Origin: Clostridia bacterium
Lineage (GTDB): Bacteria > Bacillota > Peptococcia > DRI-13 > DTU073
DNA: 5,785 bases
Direction: 5' to 3'
Assembly: GCA_028709105.1 (NCBI GenBank)
Contig: JAQVYD010000082.1
Location: 1-5,785 of the forward strand
Shown: positions 1 to 5,785 of the stretch, piece by piece
How positions within the stretch are numbered: the stretch's first letter is position 1
Layout: every line of letters begins with the position of its first letter
Translations under genes and position numbers: made by a program
Notes under the pieces: generated by a model
What the model was told of the DNA's origin: nothing
What the model saw: the letters and a program-made list of their open reading frames with translations, nothing else
Database searches by the model: none

Positions 1-914
1 AACCGCTCTATCCCTAAAAGCAAAAGCGAAGCAGTTAAGCCCATCGTTACATTGAAGATGCCACTCAGCATTAAACCCAAAAGAAGAATGACCGGATAGC
101 TAAAGCGTCTAATCCTGCAAACAAAAGGAGACCCGATGGCTAAAGAAACCCCGGTAATAGAAAAAAGGATCCCCGTAAACAATTCCGGCTTGCTCGTCGT
201 AAGTTCTGCTACCCGTAAAGGTAACGTAGGAGTAATTAGTTGTGTTCCTAAATTCAACATGACCAGACAGAAAATATAAACCCGTAATGTTTCATCCTTT
301 AAAACAACCTTCATATCTTGGAAAATAGTCGTTCTTTTTTTAAGGGGAATGATTTTTTCTTTTGTTCCCCAAAGAGCAAGTACTGTAGCCAAGAAAAGCA
401 GCCCTGCGGCAACGAAGATCACCATTTTAATATTCAAAAACTGTAACAGTATCCCGGCCATAATCGGCCCTGTAATTCCCCCTACGGCCGTAAAAGTATT
501 TAAAATCCCTACCGCAAAAGGCATGTCCCCCTCAGGAGTATTAGAAACAATCAACATCATCCCTGCAGTAATAAACCCACTGCAAATCCCATTAAGGGCC
601 CTAATGATAAAAAGCTGAAGCGGACTTGTACAAATCCCCATGAGAAAAAAAGTAATGACCATCCCAAAACCGGAACGAGCTAACATCAGCTTTTTGCCAT
701 ACCGATCAGCTAAAGAACCCCAAACAGGAGCCATCACCGCTTTAGTAAAAAAATTAACGGCAATCATGACCCCTGCCCAAAAAGAAAGATTTTCTTTAAC
801 CCCTAATTCGACAAGCAAATCAGGCATAAAAGGAAGCACAAAGGTAAAAGAAATATTGGCAATAAAAGCTCCTAAAGAAATAATCCAAAGATTACGGCGC
901 CACTGTATTTGCAC
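1..914 (-). CDS. MFS transporter of the drug:H+ antiporter type, MdtG-like (C-terminus beyond window)
   Basis: Reading down from 914 gives 304 uninterrupted codons that leave the window, so the protein is partial; family members have about 400 residues and 12 helices. The N-terminus (QWRRNLWIISLGAF) and the run WGSLADRYGKKLML at residues 65-78 resemble the E. coli MdtG/YceE group. Residues 66-75 are MFS motif A, R105 and G109 fit motif B, and GGITGPIMAG (145-154) is motif C, the antiporter signature of helix 5. The family exports small hydrophobic compounds across the cytoplasmic membrane using the proton gradient; the substrate here cannot be told. A basic central loop (about 184-200) separates the two halves. 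The motif-A-like loop expected in the second half is degenerate (CRIRRF, 266-271). The start is GTG: an in-frame TAA lies two codons upstream, and AAGGGG sits 9 nt before it. The gene follows lepB by 63 nt and may have its own promoter. Confidence 0.88.
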   Translation of the reverse strand, partial: MQIQWRRNLWIISLGAFIANISFTFVLPFMPDLLVELGVKENLSFWAGVMIAVNFFTKAVMAPVWGSLADRYGKKLMLARSGFGMVITFFLMGICTSPLQLFIIRALNGICSGFITAGMMLIVSNTPEGDMPFAVGILNTFTAVGGITGPIMAGILLQFLNIKMVIFVAAGLLFLATVLALWGTKEKIIPLKKRTTIFQDMKVVLKDETLRVYIFCLVMLNLGTQLITPTLPLRVAELTTSKPELFTGILFSITGVSLAIGSPFVCRIRRFSYPVILLLGLMLSGIFNVTMGLTASLLLLGIER

Positions 915-923
915 TTATGTCAA

Positions 924-929
924 CCCCTT
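924..929 (-). promoter_or_regulatory. Ribosome binding site of the MFS gene
   Basis: AAGGGG on the minus strand lies 9 nt upstream of the GTG at 914. An in-frame TAA just before that GTG rules out a longer protein, so this site fixes the non-ATG start. Confidence 0.65.
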
Positions 930-945
930 ATTTAGCCGTAATCTT

Positions 946-974
946 ATTATATAACAAAGCTTGTCTCCACTAAA
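946..974 (-). promoter_or_regulatory. Candidate promoter for the MFS gene
   Basis: A perfect TATAAT (-10) occupies 951-946 on the minus strand. The hexamer 17 nt upstream, TTTAGT at 974-969, matches the -35 consensus at only three of six positions. Transcription would begin near 938-940, leaving a leader of about 25 nt with the AAGGGG site in it. The gene could therefore be expressed apart from lepB. In an AT-rich gap a chance TATAAT is possible, and no other evidence supports it. Confidence 0.35.
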
Positions 975-979
975 GCTTT
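956..979 (-). repeat. Short inverted repeat at the end of lepB
   Basis: The arms AAAGCTT (956-962) and AAGCTTT (973-979) can form a 7-bp stem around a 10-nt loop, and the upstream arm overlaps the lepB stop codon. The stem holds only two G-C pairs, and the minus-strand transcript continues as GUUAUAUAAU instead of a U-run. It is therefore a poor intrinsic terminator. Because AAGCTT is self-complementary, the arms also read as a direct repeat. Confidence 0.35.
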
Positions 980-1499
980 ATTTCCAATATTTTAACCGAT
1001 TAAAAGGCCAGTACGTGAAAAGTGCTTTGCCTTTTACACTGTCCAGATCAGCGAAGCCCCATTCATGTGAATCATAAGAACGATTGCGATTATCCCCTAA
1101 AACGAAAAGTTTTCCTTCCGGGACTTTAACTAAAGAATATTCGTATTGGATAGGTTCAGCAAGATATGGTTCTTCTAGAGCTTGATTATTAACATAAACC
1201 TTTCCCGCCTTAATTTCTACAGTATCACCAGGCAGGCCAATGAGCCGTTTAATTAAATCATCTTCCAGCCTAGACTGTTCAGGAGGAACAAAAACAATGA
1301 CATCTCCCCTTTGTAAACCTTTAAAACGATGAGTTACCTTCTCCACAAAAAGCCGATCTCCGCACTGTATCGTGGGAACCATTGAAGGAGTAGGGACTAC
1401 TCTGCTGTCAAGAATAAAAGCTCTAATAATAATCACCAAAACTATTGCTGTTAGTATCGTGATAATCCATTCTTTAATTTCCTGTTTGTTAATAATCAT
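978..1499 (-). CDS. lepB: Signal peptidase I (type I leader peptidase, S26A)
   Basis: This enzyme cleaves signal peptides from exported preproteins at the outer face of the cytoplasmic membrane. Counting from the ATG at 1499, the 173-residue protein has one N-terminal anchor helix (about 11-30) and then the catalytic domain outside. The nucleophile is Ser39 in VVPTPSMVPT and the general base is Lys84 in LIKRLIGLPGD. Box E reads GDNRNRSYDSHEWGF (135-149). The His at the DSHEWG position is commonly Arg in relatives. Length and the single anchor match the short Gram-positive form, not the two-helix, roughly 320-residue E. coli enzyme. ATG 1499 is chosen because GGAAAG (1515-1510) is 10 nt away. 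An in-frame GTG at 1505 would add two residues but leaves only 4 nt. The gene starts about 45 nt after the UPF0182 stop with no terminator between them, so co-transcription is likely. Confidence 0.95.
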   Translation of the reverse strand: MIINKQEIKEWIITILTAIVLVIIIRAFILDSRVVPTPSMVPTIQCGDRLFVEKVTHRFKGLQRGDVIVFVPPEQSRLEDDLIKRLIGLPGDTVEIKAGKVYVNNQALEEPYLAEPIQYEYSLVKVPEGKLFVLGDNRNRSYDSHEWGFADLDSVKGKALFTYWPFNRLKYWK

Positions 1500-1544
1500 G
1501 CTCACACCACTTTCCAGACTTTATAAGATAACTACTTTTAAAAA

Positions 1545-4280
1545 CTATCCCTCTAATGTTGCCATTAAATCATCTATTTCCTTCTGAATCTGCCCATAAC
1601 CAGCCCAATCGCCAGCTTTGATTCGTTCTTGGCCTTGTCTGTATAATTCTACCAAACGCCGCAAAAGCTGCTGAAAAGTATCTTCCTGAACAATAACTCC
1701 TTCTGTCTCTGTAGTCTTTCCCGTTGCCGAAAGAGCGCCTTGGGCTACCTTATCTCCAAAAATATTAACCAAAGCTTGTTCCAACGTATCAGCCATGACA
1801 ATAGTATCTTGATAATAAACAAAAACCTTTTTTAACTGGGGATACTTATTCTGCTCGGCTTCAAGGTAGAGCGGTTCTACATAAAGGAGAGAGCCTCCAA
1901 TCGGATAGACTAACAAATTCCCCCGCAAAACTCTACTGCCGCCTTGTCCCCATAAAGTTAACTGACTAGAAATATTGGGATCCTGATCAATCAAAGACTC
2001 CACTTGAGCCGTACCCGGTATCTGCACACCTTTAGGGAATTTATACAAAAGAAGTTTCCCATACTGCTCCCCATCAGAACGTGCCGCCAACCAAGCCACC
2101 ATATTCTGTTTGCGCGCCGGGGAAAAAACCCGCATTAAGATAAACTCCTCTTTTTCTTCACCGGGAAGTTTAATAATACTGTAAAATGGTTCTTGTGTCT
2201 GCAGTTCACCCCAGTAAACCTCCCGTCCAAATTCCCACCTGTCTTCCCGTGTAAAAAAGACCGCCGGATTCGTCATATGATAATCTCTAATCATTAATGA
2301 TTGTACCGTAAAATAGTCTTCGGGGTAGCGAAGATGCGCTTGTAAATCTTGCGGGAAATCTGCTTTGCTCTTAAAAAGAGTCGGGAAAATCTTGCTATAT
2401 ACTTGAATGATGGGATCCTCTTGATCAAAGATATAAAAATCGACTTCCCCCGAATAAGCATTCAAAACGATTTTAACACTATTGCGCATATAGTTAAAAG
2501 TACCATCTTCCCCTACTGCTTGCGAATAAGGATACTTATCCGTAACCGTGTAGGCATCCAATAAATAATAAAGATGCCTGTCCTCACCTAGTACCAAATA
2601 AGGATCTTGATCATAAGAAAGGAAAGGGGCAATTCTTTTGACGCGCTCCTTGATATTACGTGTTTCCAAATACTGACTTTCTGACGTAATATAATCAGAT
2701 AATATATATCTAAATTGCAAGTCACGTAAAGCCAACAATATTTTATTAAAGAAAGTCATGGGGATTCCTTTTTTACCTTCATAAACATACTCTTGATTGT
2801 CATCCCCTAGAGGATAATCAAACTCTTTTAAACCGGTCTTAGCAATAACATTATCCTGGATGCCCTCCCCAAAATAGATCCGGGGCTGCTCAATCGGACC
2901 AAGGGCGGACTGCGGAGGAATATCCTTGATTAAATACTGGGGAAGTCCTGTCTCACTTACCGCATTAGCCGGACTCATCACCAAACCAAAACCATGCGTA
3001 TATTTAAACACCATATTATTAAAAGTCTTTGCCCGATCTTCTAGAGCCTTTTTGTTAAGCTCACGAGCGGAAAGTAAAACTTGGGTTGGTTTTCCGTTAA
3101 TCAGATAACGGTCCACATCTACATCGATAAAATCATAATAAAGCCGAATCTCCTGCTGTTGCGCATAAGTACTGCGTGTCGCTCTGTGGTCCAGAAGCCG
3201 AATATTATCAATAATTTCGCGATTTTTATTAATTTCCGCACTTGTTAACTCACCGATCGGGTATTCCTCCGTGGTTAAGTTCTCCAAACCATATGCTTGA
3301 CGCGTATAAGTAATATTCCGCTCCAAATAAGGCAATTCTTGTCTTAATTCATCGGGATCCACAAGGAATTTCTGATACATTCCCGGAAAGAAACCGGTAA
3401 TTAGAGCAGCAGCAAGAAAATACATCACTATAGATAAAAGCGCTTTTTTAATATTTTTATGAAGAACAAAGAAAATAAATACACCTAAAGCTAAAGAAAG
3501 AAGCATCATCACATTATAACTTGGCAGCTTTGCCCCAAGTGCGGCCGCACCCGCGCCTATAACCGAACCTTCCTGTGAAAAAAGAAGTTCATAAGTTAAT
3601 AATTTATACTGAAAAGCCTGCCAAACAAAGAAAAAACCACTCAAAAAACCAACATGAGTAATGGCCTTCTGTTCTTCCTTGGTAAAAATACGTTTAGTCA
3701 TATATTGCGTGGATATTTCAATCCTCCCGGATAAAAGAAACAAATACAAAGGTATCACGATTAAAACATTAAACAAGAGCCAAAGATTAACCAATCTATA
3801 GACAAGCCAAAGCACAGGTAATTTAAATACATAAAAACCGATATCTAAATTAAACTGAGGATCAGCGATCCCAAATGGTTCTGCCTGCAAACATTGTAAA
3901 ATTTGTAACCAGAACTGACTCCCCCTGCCTGTTACTAAAACTGCCACAAAAAAAGCAGGTATTAGTGCAAGCAAAGGACGAAAAGGTTTGTGGGCTATTC
4001 TAAAAACAAAAAAAATATTTAAATAACTTAACAATAAGGCTGCTATAAAAATGACCGCCCCAATCAAAGCTTTTCCTGTAAAAGCACGCCAAAAAACGAC
4101 ATCATACCCTAAAGCATTAAACCAAGTCCAGTCTAGTTTGAAAGAAATAAAAAAACGAATAAACAAAAAAAGAAGCACTAAAATTAGTATAGCTAGCCAT
4201 TTACGTCTCGAAGCTTTAGATCCTTTGAATTTATGAAAAGGTGTCTCCTCTTTAGGTGGATAATCAAAAATATCAGCCAA
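1545..4280 (-). CDS. UPF0182 (COG1615) family membrane protein of unknown function
   Basis: The 911 residues match the family's usual 900-1000. Family-type blocks seen are DWTWFNALGYDVVFW (50-64), DPQFNLDIGFYVFKLP (140-155), PYLERNITYTRQAYGL (317-332), YYDFIDVDVDRY (near 380), DPIIQVYSKIFPTLF and LRYPEDYF (middle), and GDWAGYGQIQKEID near the C-terminus. Hydrophobic segments at about 28-46, 69-93, 101-117, 155-183, 206-222, 256-274 and 280-300 give seven helices. The basic stretches (SRRK, RIAHKPFR, TKRIFTKEEQK, HKNIKK) alternate as the positive-inside rule predicts. The N-terminus is then inside and residues from about 300 onward outside, ending in a charged helical, possibly coiled-coil tail (about 870-908). 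I see no catalytic motif and assign no biochemical role. The start is TTG, backed by AAGGAGGG 9 nt upstream; the next Met is far inside the protein. It precedes lepB and follows the helicase after 74 nt. Confidence 0.93.
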   Translation of the reverse strand: MADIFDYPPKEETPFHKFKGSKASRRKWLAILILVLLFLFIRFFISFKLDWTWFNALGYDVVFWRAFTGKALIGAVIFIAALLLSYLNIFFVFRIAHKPFRPLLALIPAFFVAVLVTGRGSQFWLQILQCLQAEPFGIADPQFNLDIGFYVFKLPVLWLVYRLVNLWLLFNVLIVIPLYLFLLSGRIEISTQYMTKRIFTKEEQKAITHVGFLSGFFFVWQAFQYKLLTYELLFSQEGSVIGAGAAALGAKLPSYNVMMLLSLALGVFIFFVLHKNIKKALLSIVMYFLAAALITGFFPGMYQKFLVDPDELRQELPYLERNITYTRQAYGLENLTTEEYPIGELTSAEINKNREIIDNIRLLDHRATRSTYAQQQEIRLYYDFIDVDVDRYLINGKPTQVLLSARELNKKALEDRAKTFNNMVFKYTHGFGLVMSPANAVSETGLPQYLIKDIPPQSALGPIEQPRIYFGEGIQDNVIAKTGLKEFDYPLGDDNQEYVYEGKKGIPMTFFNKILLALRDLQFRYILSDYITSESQYLETRNIKERVKRIAPFLSYDQDPYLVLGEDRHLYYLLDAYTVTDKYPYSQAVGEDGTFNYMRNSVKIVLNAYSGEVDFYIFDQEDPIIQVYSKIFPTLFKSKADFPQDLQAHLRYPEDYFTVQSLMIRDYHMTNPAVFFTREDRWEFGREVYWGELQTQEPFYSIIKLPGEEKEEFILMRVFSPARKQNMVAWLAARSDGEQYGKLLLYKFPKGVQIPGTAQVESLIDQDPNISSQLTLWGQGGSRVLRGNLLVYPIGGSLLYVEPLYLEAEQNKYPQLKKVFVYYQDTIVMADTLEQALVNIFGDKVAQGALSATGKTTETEGVIVQEDTFQQLLRRLVELYRQGQERIKAGDWAGYGQIQKEIDDLMATLEG

Positions 4281-4289
4281 GCCCTTTAT

Positions 4290-4297
4290 CCCTCCTT
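4290..4297 (-). promoter_or_regulatory. Strong ribosome binding site that fixes a TTG start
   Basis: AAGGAGGG on the minus strand is nearly the full anti-16S complement and lies 9 nt before the TTG at 4280. No ATG or GTG in this frame is near it, so the site decides the UPF0182 start. A strong site paired with a weak start codon is common in Bacillota. Confidence 0.8.
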
Positions 4298-4338
4298 AGG
4301 CTTTTTTCTAAAATCAGTATATCTCAATAGATAATCTT

Positions 4339-4347
4339 AGTATAGCA
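4339..4347 (-). promoter_or_regulatory. Candidate extended -10 promoter for UPF0182-lepB
   Basis: TGCTATACT on the minus strand is a TGn extended -10 element with a five-of-six -10 hexamer, placed just after the helicase stop. No good -35 exists at 16-18 nt (the position holds GCGCAG), which extended -10 promoters can tolerate. Transcription from about 4332 would give a leader of roughly 50 nt containing the AAGGAGGG site. A second TATACT at 4321-4316 has neither TGn nor a -35 and is less likely. Confidence 0.4.
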
Positions 4348-4354
4348 TAAAGCA

Positions 4355-5506
4355 TTACTTTCTGCGCCGATACTTGACAGAAAAAACCCTTTGCCCATCC
4401 AGTCCCATTTGTTCTAAAGTAATCCCCAAATCTCTGGCCATTCGATAGAGAATAAATTTTTGATTTTCCGGAACCAAAGTTATCGCCGTACCTGTTTTGC
4501 CAGCTCGCCCCGTCCGTCCAACCCGATGCAGATAATGTTTCGCATCTGCCGGTAAATCAAAATTAAAAACATAATCAACCCCAGCAATATCCATACCTCT
4601 AGCTAATAAATCAGTAGTTACCAAAACAGAAACTTTCCCCTCACGGAAAGCCTGCAGCATATTTTTTCTTCTATTTTGGGAAAGGTCACTATGCAGACCC
4701 TCCGCTTGATACCCTCTTTCCTTTAACAACCCGGCTAAAGATACTACCCCTTCCGGACGAGTAATAAAAACAAGTGCTCGCTGCGGATGAAGAATATTGA
4801 AGAGCCTCTCCAAGGTCACTAATTTTTTAGACCGTTCGCACATAAAATAAAGATGTTTTATTTCCACAGGGATACTACCCGCACTATTGATCAGAATAAA
4901 ATGAGGTTGTTCCATTAATTCTGAGGCCTTGTTCAAAACTTCCCGCGGTATTGTCGCGGAAAAAAAGAGAACCTGGCGTGACCATAAAGTCTTTTTTAGA
5001 ATTGCCACAACATCCCCCATAAAACCTGCGCTCATCATTTTATCAACTTCATCCACGACAATGGTGCGCAAAACCTGCCCATTTAATTTTTTCTGCTGAA
5101 AAAGCTCCAAGACCCGCCCCGGTGTCCCTACCGCAATTTTAGGTTTTTCTTTTAAATTTTGCAGCTGTCTCTTTCTATCCGCTCCCCCCGTAAGCGACAC
5201 AGCCTGCAAATCTTTTACCAACATCTGGATTACCCGTACCACTTGAAAAGCTAATTCACGAGAAGGAACAAGTACTAAAACCTCCACTTCTTTTGTTTCT
5301 ACATTAAGCTTTTCTAAAAGAGGCAAGAGATAAGCAAGCGTTTTGCCTGTTCCCGTAGGAGATTGCACAATCAAATTTTTATCCTCAAAAACAACAGGGA
5401 TAACCTCTTTTTGCACTTCAGTCGGGATACTAATCCCGATGTTCTTTAATCTTTTAACTAGTGCAGGGGAAATCCCCAGAGAAACAAAATCTAAACTACT
5501 AACCAT
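4355..5506 (-). CDS. DEAD-box-type ATP-dependent RNA helicase (motif II is DEVD)
   Basis: The product is a minimal two-RecA-domain helicase of 383 residues that would unwind or remodel RNA using ATP. Counting from ATG 5506, the order is: Q-motif region (F7 to VQ32), Walker A SPTGTGKT (49-56), Ia PSRELA, GG in TGGADRK, Ib TPGR, motif II DEVD (152-155), motif III SAT (183-185), IV LVFITR, V TTDLLARGMDI and VI HRVGRTGR (327-334). The protein ends about 50 residues after motif VI with a basic RRRK tail, so there is no separate RNA-binding domain. Motif II differs from canonical DEAD by Ala to Val, but the Asp and Glu that handle Mg-ATP remain. Subfamily is uncertain; small Bacillota helicases of the CshC/YfmL size class are a possible comparison. 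ATG 5506 has GAGG 9 nt upstream and overlaps the nadE stop by 8 nt. ATG 5521 would add five residues but has no ribosome binding site. Confidence 0.92.
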   Translation of the reverse strand: MVSSLDFVSLGISPALVKRLKNIGISIPTEVQKEVIPVVFEDKNLIVQSPTGTGKTLAYLLPLLEKLNVETKEVEVLVLVPSRELAFQVVRVIQMLVKDLQAVSLTGGADRKRQLQNLKEKPKIAVGTPGRVLELFQQKKLNGQVLRTIVVDEVDKMMSAGFMGDVVAILKKTLWSRQVLFFSATIPREVLNKASELMEQPHFILINSAGSIPVEIKHLYFMCERSKKLVTLERLFNILHPQRALVFITRPEGVVSLAGLLKERGYQAEGLHSDLSQNRRKNMLQAFREGKVSVLVTTDLLARGMDIAGVDYVFNFDLPADAKHYLHRVGRTGRAGKTGTAITLVPENQKFILYRMARDLGITLEQMGLDGQRVFSVKYRRRK

Positions 5507-5785
5507 CTTTTTCAACCTCATTTTTTAAATCTAACACTTTTTTAGCCGCAATCGGCATTCTTCTATCCATGGTCCAAGGCTTAGTGTTCACCTTGAGACC
5601 TAAGACAGCCTGCCTTCTCTTATATTCATTTCTCTCTACAGCCCCCACGACCCAATTTACTGTTTCTGCAGCAAAACCTTCCTGTACCAATTCTTGCGAA
5701 GAATAATTCTCGTCAAGATACAAAGATAATAAACCATCTAAAATTTCGTAAGGAGGTAAAGTATCCTCATCCTTTTGCTCCGGTC
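5499..5785 (-). CDS. nadE: NAD+ synthetase, C-terminal end (5' part beyond window)
   Basis: Only the last 94 residues are present, and the frame is open to the window edge. The enzyme makes NAD+ from deamido-NAD+ with ATP and ammonia or glutamine in the cytoplasm. The recognisable features are QKDEDTLPPYEILDGLL at the start, then VERNEYKRRQA, GLKV and DRRMPI, which form the conserved C-terminus of the synthetase domain. The DEDTLPPYE form is typical of the longer, glutamine-dependent enzymes with an N-terminal nitrilase-like amidase domain, but that domain would lie outside the window, so the class is an inference. RRQAVLGLKV replaces the usual RRQAPPGLKV, and a charged tail (AAKKVLDLKNEVEKDG) follows DRRMPI. 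Its stop overlaps the helicase start, so the two genes are probably one transcription unit. Confidence 0.9.
   Translation of the reverse strand, partial: PEQKDEDTLPPYEILDGLLSLYLDENYSSQELVQEGFAAETVNWVVGAVERNEYKRRQAVLGLKVNTKPWTMDRRMPIAAKKVLDLKNEVEKDG
5516..5519 (-). promoter_or_regulatory. Ribosome binding site of the helicase, inside nadE
   Basis: GAGG on the minus strand lies 9 nt upstream of ATG 5506 and within the last codons of nadE. It overlaps the alternative ATG at 5521, which itself is preceded only by an A/T-rich run. It therefore favours the shorter helicase start. Confidence 0.5.

Noticed and set aside
918..923. Perfect TTGACA (-35 consensus) just before the MFS start codon, minus strand
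   Set aside because: The sequence 17 nt downstream is GCGCCG, not a -10 element, and it already lies inside the gene. It is best explained by chance.
349..954. Two plus-strand reading frames (349-618 and 640-954) that could look like small proteins
   Set aside because: They lie opposite the MFS gene, whose minus-strand frame is unbroken and carries clear family motifs. The plus-strand translations show no domain or coding character.
1506..1544. TATAAA at 1525-1520 as a separate lepB promoter
   Set aside because: The hexamer at the -35 distance is ATAGTT, and there is no TGn extension. Co-transcription with the UPF0182 gene explains lepB more simply.
1372..4236. Plus-strand frames of 60-71 codons at 1372-1587, 2349-2564, 2926-3108 and 4051-4236
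   Set aside because: All are antisense to lepB or the UPF0182 gene, which are well supported. None has recognisable protein features.
4341..4356. Repeat ATGC-TTT-ATGC after the helicase stop as a terminator
   Set aside because: The two copies are direct, not inverted, so they form no stem, and no T-run follows.
5343..5528. Plus-strand frame of 61 codons opposite the helicase N-terminus
   Set aside because: It is the antisense shadow of the Q-motif and Walker A region of the helicase, which is conserved coding sequence on the other strand.
1..5785. Novel multi-gene system, mobile element, CRISPR array or defence island
   Set aside because: All coding capacity is taken by recognisable families on one strand with gaps below about 75 nt. 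I saw no spaced repeats, transposase, integrase, attachment-like repeats or change in base composition.

Overview
The window is a compact, fully co-directional bacterial segment. Every supportable gene lies on the minus strand, so transcription runs from position 5785 down to 1. The low-to-moderate GC content, A/T-rich codon choice, strong AGGAGG-type ribosome binding sites, GTG and TTG starts, and a short single-membrane-anchor signal peptidase I point to a low-GC Gram-positive, most likely a Clostridia-type Bacillota. UPF0182 also occurs in Actinobacteria and Cyanobacteria, but the base composition does not suit the former. Genus cannot be decided from the window.

Layout in transcription order: (1) 5785-5499, the last 94 codons of NAD+ synthetase nadE. 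(2) 5506-4355, a short DEAD-box-type RNA helicase with motif II changed to DEVD, whose best start overlaps the nadE stop by 8 nt. (3) A 74-nt gap (4281-4354) with a candidate extended -10 promoter and a strong Shine-Dalgarno. (4) 4280-1545, a 911-residue UPF0182 membrane protein starting at TTG. (5) A gap of about 45 nt. (6) 1499-978, type I signal peptidase lepB with its Ser/Lys dyad intact. (7) A 63-nt gap with a TATAAT box and a small inverted repeat. (8) 914-1, the first 304 codons of an MdtG-like MFS drug/H+ antiporter that runs off the window edge.

Together the genes mix housekeeping (NAD synthesis, RNA remodelling, protein secretion) with two envelope proteins. The link with most content is UPF0182 next to lepB. 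The predicted topology of the UPF0182 protein puts about 600 residues outside the membrane, on the side where signal peptidase acts. This is an inference from charge distribution and gene order, not evidence of interaction.

The window contains no mobile element, CRISPR array, tRNA or rRNA gene, defence system, or obviously transferred segment. No intergenic stretch exceeds about 75 nt. I found no previously undescribed multi-gene system; the main unknown is the function of the UPF0182 protein.
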